Source: an uncultured Lachnospiraceae bacterium (GTDB lineage Bacteria; Bacillota_A; Clostridia; Lachnospirales; Lachnospiraceae). From it: DNA of 17,401 nt. Of this stretch, positions 1 through 7,046 are shown one piece after another. The notes under the pieces are model-generated. The model ran no database searches and was not told the DNA's origin. It saw only the letters and a program-made list of their open reading frames with translations. A program made the position numbers and the translations under genes. The stretch lies in assembly GCA_902780985.1 (NCBI GenBank), contig CACZHN010000030.1:1-17401 (forward strand). The letters run 5' to 3'. Positions within the stretch are counted from its first letter, which is position 1. Every line of letters begins with the position of its first letter.

Positions 1-2744
1 CAGAGTGGTGGGCACTTAAGAAGATCTGGGATATGGGTCTTCTCTATAAGGGCTTTAAGGTTGTGCCTTACTGCCCACGCTGCGGTACCCCGCTTTCATC
101 TCATGAGGTTGCTCAGGGATACAAGGCTGTTAAGGAACGCTCAGCAGTAGTTCGTTTCAAGGCTAAGGTTGCTGAAGGTGAGGAGCAGTATTACTTCCTC
201 GCATGGACCACAACTCCATGGACACTTCCTTCAAACGTAGCACTCTGCGTAAACCCTGAAGAGTCATATGTAAAGATCAAGGCTTGTGACGGATATACAT
301 ATATCATGGCAGAAGCCCTTCTTGATACAGTAATCGGCGGACTTCTCGAAGAGAAGGACAAGGAAGGAAATGCAAAGTACAGTGCTCTTGATAACGGCAA
401 GGCTTATGAGATCCTTGAGAAGTATGTAGGTAAGGATCTTGAGTACAGAGAGTACGAGCCGCTCTACGCTTCAACAGGAGAGGCTGCAGCTAAGCAGCGC
501 AAGAAGGGACATTTCATCGTAGCGGATAACTACGTAACAATGTCAGACGGTACAGGTATCGTTCATATCGCACCTGCTTTCGGTGAGGATGACGGACGTG
601 TAGGACGTAAGTACGACCTTCCATTCGTTCAGTTCGTAGACGCTGCAGGTAACATGACAGAGGAGACACCTTTCGCAGGACTCTTCGTAAAGGATGCGGA
701 TCCGAAGGTACTTGTTGATCTTGATTCAAGAAACCTTCTGTTTTCAGCACCTAAGTTCGAACATGACTATCCATTCTGCTGGAGATGTGATACACCGCTC
801 ATCTACTACGCAAGAGAGTCATGGTTCATCAAGATGACAGAAGTAAGCGACCGCATGGTTGCAAACAACAATACAGTAAACTGGATTCCTGAAGGAATCG
901 GTAAGGGACGTTTCGGCGAGTGGCTGAAGAACGTTCAGGACTGGGGTCTTTCACGTGACCGTTACTGGGGAACACCTCTCAACGTATGGGAGTGCCCGGA
1001 CTGCGGTAAGAGAGACGCTATCGGTTCTATCGCAGAACTGAGAGAAAGAGGAAAGATGGATGACGGAAGCGAGGTTCCTGAGGATATCGAGCTTCACAGA
1101 CCGTTCATCGACGGCGTAGCCATCACATGTCCTGACTGCGGCAAGCCTATGCACCGTGTTCCTGAAGTTATCGACTGCTGGTTCGATTCAGGTGCTATGC
1201 CATTTGCACAGTGGCATTATCCGTTTGAGAACGAAGACATCTTCAACGATAACTTCCCTGCAGACTTTATCTCAGAGGCTGTTGACCAGACACGTGGATG
1301 GTTCTATTCACTTATGGCTATCTCAACACTTCTCTTTGATAAGGCACCTTATAAGAACGTTATCGTTCTCGGTCACGTTCAGGATAAGGACGGACTTAAG
1401 ATGAGTAAGTCCAAGGGAAATGCAGTGGATCCTATGGAAGCTCTCGAGAGCTTTGGAGCCGATGCTATCCGTTGGTATTTCTATACAAATTCACAGCCAT
1501 GGCTTCCTAACAGATTCCACGAGGATGCTGTTAAGGAAGGTCAGCGTAAGTTCATGGGAACACTTTGGAACACATATGCGTTCTACACACTTTACGCTGA
1601 GATCGATCAGTTCAATCCTCTGGATTACGAACTTGATATCGAGAGCCTGTCCATCATGGATAAGTGGCTGCTTTCAAAGCTGAATACAGCTATCAAGACA
1701 TTTGACGAGCACCTGGGCAACTACAAGATCCCTGAAGCCGCAGCTGTTCTTTCAGAGTTCGTTGACGACATGAGTAACTGGTATGTTCGCCGCGGCCGTG
1801 AGAGATACTGGGTAAAGGGTATGCCACAGGATAAGATAAATGCATACATGACACTTTACACAGCGCTTGTAACTATCTGTGAAGTAGCGGCCCCTATGGT
1901 ACCGTTCATCACCGAGAGCATTTATCAGAACCTTGTTAGAAATATTGATAAGGACGCACCTGAATCAATTCATCTCTGTGAGTTCCCTGAAGCAAACGAG
2001 GAACTTATCGATGCAGAGCTTGAGGAGAAGATGGATGAGATCCTTAAGATTAAGACATACGGCAGTGCTGCACGTAATACAGCGAATATCAAGAACAGAC
2101 AGCCTATAGCAAATATGTACATCAAGGCTGCTAAGGTTCTTGACGGAGAGTATCTTGATATCGTAAGAGATGAGCTGAATATCAAGAATGTTGAGTTCAA
2201 GGATGACGTATCCGAGTTCTCTACATACATTTTCAAACCACAGCTCAGAACTGTAGGACCTAAGTACGGAAAACTGTTGGGTGGTATCAAAGAGTATCTT
2301 GCTAACGTTAACGGAACGGAAGCTATGAATGCTCTTAAGGCAGAAGGTGCACTTAAGTTCGAGGTAAATGGTGAAGAAGTAAGTCTCGCCGAAGAAGATC
2401 TTCTCATTGAGGTTGCTCAGAGTGAAGACTTCGTGACAGAGGGCGATAATACTGTGACAGTAGTTATAGATACAAAGCTTACGCCGGAACTTATCGAGGA
2501 AGGCTTCGTAAGAGAGATCATTTCCAAGGTTCAGACCATGCGTAAGGAAGCGGGTTTTGAAGTTATGGACCGCATAACACTCTACATGGACAACAACGAA
2601 AAGCTTGCAGGAATCGTTGCGGCAAATGACGACAAGATCAAGACTGCTGTTCTCGCAGAACATATCATTCTCGGTCAGATGGCCGGATTTACAAAAGAAT
2701 GGAATATTAATGGCGAAGACGTCATCATCGGAGTAGCAAAATAA
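1..2744 (+). CDS. ileS: Isoleucyl-tRNA synthetase, 5'-truncated by window edge
   Basis: This class I aminoacyl-tRNA synthetase charges tRNA-Ile with isoleucine in the cytoplasm. The reading frame is open from base 3 (first residues EWWALKKIWD) and the first ATG at 33 is internal, so the N-terminus, including the HIGH signature, lies outside the window. Visible are the editing (CP1) domain with the WTTTPWTLPSN motif, Zn-type Cys pairs (CPRC near the start, CWRC, and two CPDC), the DCWFDSGAMP region, the KMSKS ATP-binding loop at 1398-1412, and the C-terminal anticodon-binding domain. About 910 residues are present, which fits the longer (about 1040 aa) IleRS form common in Clostridia; no C-terminal Cys-type zinc finger is seen. 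That form resembles the eukaryote-like branch; this is inference. No terminator follows, and glgP starts 43 nt later. Identity is very secure. Confidence 0.97.
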   Translation, partial: EWWALKKIWDMGLLYKGFKVVPYCPRCGTPLSSHEVAQGYKAVKERSAVVRFKAKVAEGEEQYYFLAWTTTPWTLPSNVALCVNPEESYVKIKACDGYTYIMAEALLDTVIGGLLEEKDKEGNAKYSALDNGKAYEILEKYVGKDLEYREYEPLYASTGEAAAKQRKKGHFIVADNYVTMSDGTGIVHIAPAFGEDDGRVGRKYDLPFVQFVDAAGNMTEETPFAGLFVKDADPKVLVDLDSRNLLFSAPKFEHDYPFCWRCDTPLIYYARESWFIKMTEVSDRMVANNNTVNWIPEGIGKGRFGEWLKNVQDWGLSRDRYWGTPLNVWECPDCGKRDAIGSIAELRERGKMDDGSEVPEDIELHRPFIDGVAITCPDCGKPMHRVPEVIDCWFDSGAMPFAQWHYPFENEDIFNDNFPADFISEAVDQTRGWFYSLMAISTLLFDKAPYKNVIVLGHVQDKDGLKMSKSKGNAVDPMEALESFGADAIRWYFYTNSQPWLPNRFHEDAVKEGQRKFMGTLWNTYAFYTLYAEIDQFNPLDYELDIESLSIMDKWLLSKLNTAIKTFDEHLGNYKIPEAAAVLSEFVDDMSNWYVRRGRERYWVKGMPQDKINAYMTLYTALVTICEVAAPMVPFITESIYQNLVRNIDKDAPESIHLCEFPEANEELIDAELEEKMDEILKIKTYGSAARNTANIKNRQPIANMYIKAAKVLDGEYLDIVRDELNIKNVEFKDDVSEFSTYIFKPQLRTVGPKYGKLLGGIKEYLANVNGTEAMNALKAEGALKFEVNGEEVSLAEEDLLIEVAQSEDFVTEGDNTVTVVIDTKLTPELIEEGFVREIISKVQTMRKEAGFEVMDRITLYMDNNEKLAGIVAANDDKIKTAVLAEHIILGQMAGFTKEWNINGEDVIIGVAK

Positions 2745-2787
2745 CTCGTTCCGTTCAAACAAACCAAGTACTAAGGAGGATGGGCTT

Positions 2788-5256
2788 ATGGTTAAGATTG
2801 CAAGTGTAAACAAGGAACAGTTCAAAAAAGAGGTTGCTGCGAACGTCAAGATGCTTTACCGTAAGACTCTTGATGAAGCTACACCACAGCAGATTTATCA
2901 GGCTGTCAGCTATGCTATCAAGGATGATATCATTGATAGATGGATAGCTACTCACAAGGTTTATAAGAAACAGAACGTTAAGAAGGTTTATTACCTTTCA
3001 ATGGAGTTTCTTATGGGACGTCAGCTGGGTAATAATCTGATCAACCTCGGTTACTATAATGAGATTAAGAAAGCGCTTGAGGAAATGGGACTCGATATAA
3101 ACTTTATCGAGGATCAGGAGAGAGATCCTGCTCTTGGTAATGGTGGTCTCGGACGTCTTGCAGCTTGCTTCCTTGATTCTCTTTCAACACTTGGATATCC
3201 TGCTTATGGCTGCGGTATCCGTTATCGTTACGGTATGTTCAAGCAGGCTATCGTTGATGGCGCTCAGGTAGAGGAACCGGATGACTGGTTAAAGAATGGA
3301 TATCCTTTTGAAGTGAAGCGTGCAGAGTATGCATGTGACGTTAAGTTCGGTGGATATGTAAGAGTAGAAAACAGAGATGGAAGAAATCATTTCATCCAGG
3401 AAGGCTATCAGTCAGTTCGTGCGGTACCTTATGATATGCCGATCGTAGGATATGGCAACAATGTTGTTAATACACTCCGTATGTGGGATGCTGAGGCACC
3501 ACAGGAGTTTAACCTTAACTCTTTTGACAGAGGTGAATATCAGAAGGCGGTAGAGCAGGCGAATCTTGCCAGAACTATCTGTGAGGTTCTTTATCCAAAT
3601 GATAATCACATTTCAGGTAAGGAACTCAGACTGAAGCAGCAGTACTTCTTCGTGTCTGCTTCACTTCAGACAGCAATTGCCAAGTTTAAGGAAAATAATA
3701 AGAAGATATCTGACCTTCCTAAGAAGGTTACCTTCCAGATGAATGATACACATCCGACACTTACTGTTCCGGAACTTATGCGTATTCTTATGGATGAGGA
3801 AGGCCTTGAGTGGGATGAGGCATGGGACATCACAACAAAGACCTGTGCTTATACAAACCATACTATTATGTCAGAGGCTCTCGAGAAGTGGCCTATCGAG
3901 CTGTTCTCCAGACTTCTGCCACGTGTATATCAGATAGTTGAAGAGATTAACCGCCGCTTCGTACAGAAAATCGAAGAGACTTATCCTGGAGATCATTCAA
4001 AGGTTAAGTCCATGGCTATCCTCTATGACGGACAGGTTAAGATGGCACACCTTGCTATCGCCGGTTCATACTCAGTTAATGGTGTTGCAAGACTTCATAC
4101 TGAGATTCTCAAGAAGAGAGAGCTTAAGGATTTCTACGAGATGAATCCTAAGCAGTTCAATAATAAGACAAATGGTATTACACAGAGAAGATTTGTTCTT
4201 CACGGTAATCCACTGCTGGCTGACTGGCTGAATGCTAAGATCGGTAATGAATGGGTTACAGATCTGTCCCAGCTTTCAAAGCTTAAGACTTATGTTGATG
4301 ACAAGAAGTATCAGCAGGAGTTCATGAATATCAAGTATCAGAACAAGGTACGCCTTGCTAAGTATATCAAGGAGCATAACGGAATTGATGTTGATCCTAC
4401 ATCTATCTTCGATGTTCAGGTTAAGAGACTTCATGAGTATAAGAGACAGCTTCTCAATATACTCCATGTCATGCATTTATATTCAGAGCTCAAGGAAAAT
4501 CCTCAGTTCGATATGTATCCGACAACCTTCATCTTCGGAGCAAAGGCTGCTGCCGGATATAAGAGAGCTAAGCTTACCATCGAGCTTATAAATGCGGTGG
4601 CAGACGTTATCAATAACGATGCTTCCATCGACAACAAGATCAAGGTAGTCTTCATTGAAGATTACAGAGTATCAAACGGTGAGATAATCTTCGCTGCTGC
4701 CGATGTTTCAGAGCAGATCTCAACTGCTTCACGTGAGGCATCAGGTACAGGTAACATGAAGTTCATGGTAAACGGTGCTCTTACACTGGGAACTATGGAC
4801 GGTGCAAATGTAGAGATCGTTGAAGAGGTCGGAATCGACAATGCATTTATCTTCGGTCTTTCGGCAAATGAAGTTATGAAGTATGAGAAAGAGGGCGGAT
4901 ATAACCCTTGGGATATCTTCAACTCAAATCATAATGTAAGACGCGTTCTTACACAGCTCATCAACGGTACATATTGTGATGATACGGAGAAGTTCAGAGA
5001 TCTGTATGATTCACTTACAAAAGAAGACGTTTACTTCATTCTTAAGGATTTCGATTCTTATGCAGAGGCTCACAGAAAGGTTGATGCCGCTTACAGAGAT
5101 GAGAAGGCCTGGGCAAGAATGGCTATGCTGAATACAGCTTCGGCAGGAAAGTTCTCATCGGACAGAACTATCGAAGAGTATGTTAAGGATATCTGGAAGC
5201 TGAAGAAGGTTGAAGTTACCCTTGACGAGGAGCCTGATAAGAAAAAGAAGAAGTAA
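2788..5256 (+). CDS. glgP: Glycogen/starch (alpha-glucan) phosphorylase
   Basis: Cytoplasmic PLP enzyme of GT35 that releases glucose-1-phosphate from alpha-1,4-glucan by phosphorolysis. At 822 aa it matches the family length. The PLP site motif EASGTGNMKF is present, with the Schiff-base lysine at about K658 (codon 4759-4761), followed by NGALTLGTMDGANVE. Other family landmarks are GNGGLGRLAACFLDS and GYGIRYRYG-like sequence (here GCGIRYRYGMF) in the N-terminal half, NDTHP, KTNGITQRRF and VQVKRLHEYKRQLLN. The start is supported by AAGGAGG at 2773-2779, 8 nt before ATG. The protein ends in five consecutive lysines, an unusual but harmless-looking tail. It may be read from the ileS transcript, as no terminator or clear promoter lies in the 43-nt gap. 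Choosing between glycogen and maltodextrin as the substrate is not possible from sequence alone. Confidence 0.96.
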   Translation: MVKIASVNKEQFKKEVAANVKMLYRKTLDEATPQQIYQAVSYAIKDDIIDRWIATHKVYKKQNVKKVYYLSMEFLMGRQLGNNLINLGYYNEIKKALEEMGLDINFIEDQERDPALGNGGLGRLAACFLDSLSTLGYPAYGCGIRYRYGMFKQAIVDGAQVEEPDDWLKNGYPFEVKRAEYACDVKFGGYVRVENRDGRNHFIQEGYQSVRAVPYDMPIVGYGNNVVNTLRMWDAEAPQEFNLNSFDRGEYQKAVEQANLARTICEVLYPNDNHISGKELRLKQQYFFVSASLQTAIAKFKENNKKISDLPKKVTFQMNDTHPTLTVPELMRILMDEEGLEWDEAWDITTKTCAYTNHTIMSEALEKWPIELFSRLLPRVYQIVEEINRRFVQKIEETYPGDHSKVKSMAILYDGQVKMAHLAIAGSYSVNGVARLHTEILKKRELKDFYEMNPKQFNNKTNGITQRRFVLHGNPLLADWLNAKIGNEWVTDLSQLSKLKTYVDDKKYQQEFMNIKYQNKVRLAKYIKEHNGIDVDPTSIFDVQVKRLHEYKRQLLNILHVMHLYSELKENPQFDMYPTTFIFGAKAAAGYKRAKLTIELINAVADVINNDASIDNKIKVVFIEDYRVSNGEIIFAAADVSEQISTASREASGTGNMKFMVNGALTLGTMDGANVEIVEEVGIDNAFIFGLSANEVMKYEKEGGYNPWDIFNSNHNVRRVLTQLINGTYCDDTEKFRDLYDSLTKEDVYFILKDFDSYAEAHRKVDAAYRDEKAWARMAMLNTASAGKFSSDRTIEEYVKDIWKLKKVEVTLDEEPDKKKKK

Positions 5257-5263
5257 ATTCGGT

Positions 5264-5292
5264 TTGCACATGCTGAAAAAATGTGTTAGTAT
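5264..5292 (+). promoter_or_regulatory. Promoter of the SCIFF operon
   Basis: A -35 box TTGCAC (5264-5269) is followed after 17 nt by TAGTAT (5287-5292), with an extended -10 TG (TGT at 5284-5286). Predicted transcription start is near 5299, giving a leader of about 40 nt to the precursor ATG at 5337. It sits directly after the glgP stop, so the RiPP operon can be transcribed separately from glgP. The call rests on consensus match only. Confidence 0.55.
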
Positions 5293-5336
5293 GTTACGCG
5301 AACAGATGAATAACAAATAAATAGGAGATAAGAACT

Positions 5337-5483
5337 ATGGAAAGAATCAAGACTCTTGAAACAAGAAATCTTTGTGAGAGCGCTAAGAACGGTGGATGCG
5401 GCGAGTGCCAGACATCATGCCAGAGCGCATGCAAGACAAGCTGTGGTGTTGCTAATCAGAAGTGTGAGTCACAGTCAAAGTAA
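5337..5483 (+). CDS. scfA: SCIFF family RiPP precursor peptide (variant, 7 Cys)
   Basis: A 48-residue peptide of the six-cysteines-in-forty-five (SCIFF, ranthipeptide) family, the substrate of the maturase encoded next. It starts MERIKTLETRNL and carries the family core GGCGECQTSCQSACKTSC, then VANQKCE. Cysteines are at 13, 21, 24, 28, 32, 36 and 43; the last six are the canonical set and C13 is extra. Residue 37 is Gly (codon GGT, 5445-5447). In characterised members (Clostridium thermocellum CteA and its Thermoanaerobacter relative, recalled from the literature) this position is Thr and accepts a thioether from Cys32. RBS AGGAG at 5323-5327 lies 9 nt upstream of ATG, and a promoter at 5264-5292 serves it. 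Family membership is clear. The biological role of SCIFF peptides is not established, and the mature structure of this variant is unknown. Confidence 0.95.
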   Translation: MERIKTLETRNLCESAKNGGCGECQTSCQSACKTSCGVANQKCESQSK

Positions 5484-5499
5484 ATAAGAGTTAAACTTT

Positions 5500-5529
5500 A
5501 AGAGGCCGCCCGAACAAAGGCGGCTTCTT
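5500..5529 (+). terminator. Hairpin between precursor and maturase (partial terminator/attenuator)
   Basis: An 11-bp stem pairs AAGAGGCCGCC (5500-5510) with GGCGGCTTCTT (5519-5529), with one G-T wobble and an 8-nt loop. Only a weak T-run (CTTCTTTA) follows, and the maturase start is 18 nt further on. It reads as a leaky terminator or mRNA-stabilising hairpin that would give more precursor than maturase message. Stem is seen directly; function is inferred. Confidence 0.7.
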
Positions 5530-5547
5530 TAGTCATGGGAGAATAAA

Positions 5548-7038
5548 ATGGTTCATCAGTATAAATTAAACGGATATAACATAGTACTGGATACCTGTTC
5601 GGGTTCTATACATCAGGTGGATGATGTGGCTTACGACATCATAAAGCTTTTCCCTGATAAGAGCGAGGACGAGATCGTATCCGAGATAATGGATACCTAC
5701 GGAGATCGTCCCGACGTAACTCCTGAGGATATACGTCTGTGCATCGATGATGTAAGATACCTCAGAGACAATCAGAAGCTTTACACACCGGACAGCTATG
5801 CACCTCTTGCGGGAGAGTTCAAGAAGAGAAGCGGAGATGTCATCAAGGCCCTCTGTCTTCATGTATCCCATACCTGTAACCTGAACTGCAATTACTGCTT
5901 TGCAAGTCAGGGAAGATATAACGGTGAAAGAGCCATCATGAGTCTTGAAGTAGGAAAGCGTGCCATAGATTTCCTGATCGAGAATTCCGGAACAAGACAC
6001 AATCTGGAGGTGGATTTCTTCGGCGGCGAGCCGCTTATGAACTGGGATGTCTGCAAGCAGATAGTGGAATACGCACGTTCCGTGGAGAAGCAGCACAACA
6101 AGAATTTCAGATTCACGCTTACCACCAACGGTATGCTGATCGATGATGAAGTTATAGATTTCTGTAACAAGGAAATGAGCAACGTGGTACTCAGTCTGGA
6201 CGGTCGTAAGGAAGTTCATGACCGTACACGTAAGGACTTTGCGGGCAACGGAAGCTACGACAAAATCGTTCCGAAGTTCCAGCGTCTCGTGGAGGCCAGA
6301 GGAGGCAAGGGTTACTACATGAGAGGAACCTTCACTCACCTGAACACAGACTTCACCAAGGATATCTTTGCCATGGCGGATCTGGGCTTTACAGAGCTCA
6401 GCATGGAGCCTGTAGTATCAAGTCCCGACGATCCTCTTGCACTGACCAAAGAAGACCTTCCTGTCATCATGGAGCAGTACGAGATCCTGGCCAAGGAGAT
6501 GCTCCGCCGCGAGGAAGAGGGACGTCCGATTACATTTTACCATTACATGATCGACCTTACATCGGGTCCTTGTATATATAAGAGAATCTCGGGCTGCGGT
6601 TCGGGAACGGAATATATGGCCGTTACTCCTTGGGGAGACCTGTATCCGTGCCACCAGTTCGTAGGCGAGGATGATTACTGCCTCGGAAATATCTGGGACG
6701 GCGTCAAGAATACGGAGAAGCAGGATGAGTTCAGAAGCTGCAATGCTTATGCGCGTCCTGACTGCAACGACTGCTGGGCTAAGCTTTACTGCTCCGGCGG
6801 CTGCGCCGCAAATGCATTCCACGCCACAGGCAGTGTAACAGGCATTTACGAATACGGCTGCGAGCTTTTCAGAAAGAGAATGGAATGTGCCATCATGATC
6901 CAGGTGGCTCATAATGCACATCCTGAGCTGTATAAGACTGCCGAAGGTGCTCCGACGGGAGAGGCGGCAGCAGGTAACTGTGACGATCAGAGTAACTGCG
7001 ATACCTGCAGTGACTCCGAAGAACTTAGGAGATGCTGA
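5548..7038 (+). CDS. scfB: SCIFF thioether maturase, radical SAM/SPASM protein
   Basis: Cytoplasmic radical SAM enzyme expected to install thioether cross-links in the adjacent SCIFF peptide. Residues 1-90 resemble the N-terminal peptide-recognition (RRE-like) domain (QYKLNGYNIVLD...HQVDDVAYDI). The radical SAM core has CNLNCNYC, with Cys110, 114 and 117 ligating the 4Fe-4S cluster, and GGEP at 159-162 for SAM binding. A SPASM/auxiliary-cluster region spans about 342-447 with Cys342, 350, 368, 378, 398, 406, 409, 415, 419, 438 and 447. After the usual end near 'HPEL' there is an added tail of about 30 residues with Cys478, 484, 487 and 496 (pattern C-x5-C-x2-C-x8-C). RBS GGGAG at 5537-5541 is 6 nt before ATG. 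The next gene begins at its stop codon, suggesting coupling. Family identity is firm; the tail's purpose is unknown. Confidence 0.96.
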   Translation: MVHQYKLNGYNIVLDTCSGSIHQVDDVAYDIIKLFPDKSEDEIVSEIMDTYGDRPDVTPEDIRLCIDDVRYLRDNQKLYTPDSYAPLAGEFKKRSGDVIKALCLHVSHTCNLNCNYCFASQGRYNGERAIMSLEVGKRAIDFLIENSGTRHNLEVDFFGGEPLMNWDVCKQIVEYARSVEKQHNKNFRFTLTTNGMLIDDEVIDFCNKEMSNVVLSLDGRKEVHDRTRKDFAGNGSYDKIVPKFQRLVEARGGKGYYMRGTFTHLNTDFTKDIFAMADLGFTELSMEPVVSSPDDPLALTKEDLPVIMEQYEILAKEMLRREEEGRPITFYHYMIDLTSGPCIYKRISGCGSGTEYMAVTPWGDLYPCHQFVGEDDYCLGNIWDGVKNTEKQDEFRSCNAYARPDCNDCWAKLYCSGGCAANAFHATGSVTGIYEYGCELFRKRMECAIMIQVAHNAHPELYKTAEGAPTGEAAAGNCDDQSNCDTCSDSEELRRC

Positions 7039-7046
7039 TTATTGCT

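Noticed and set aside
1965..2849. 294-residue minus-strand open frame across the ileS end and glgP start
   Set aside because: Antisense to two conserved genes, Cys/Leu/Phe-rich composition of a shadow frame, no motif.
5241..5256. Five-lysine end of glgP as sign of a frameshift or read error
   Set aside because: The frame is continuous to a normal stop and the whole catalytic domain is intact; a charged tail alone is not evidence of damage.
5267..5285. CACAT/ATGTG 5-bp inverted repeat over the SCIFF promoter
   Set aside because: Short arms with a 9-nt gap in an A/T-rich region are expected by chance; no flanking symmetry.
5566..6339. 257-residue minus-strand open frame inside scfB
   Set aside because: Antisense shadow of the radical SAM gene, no family resemblance.
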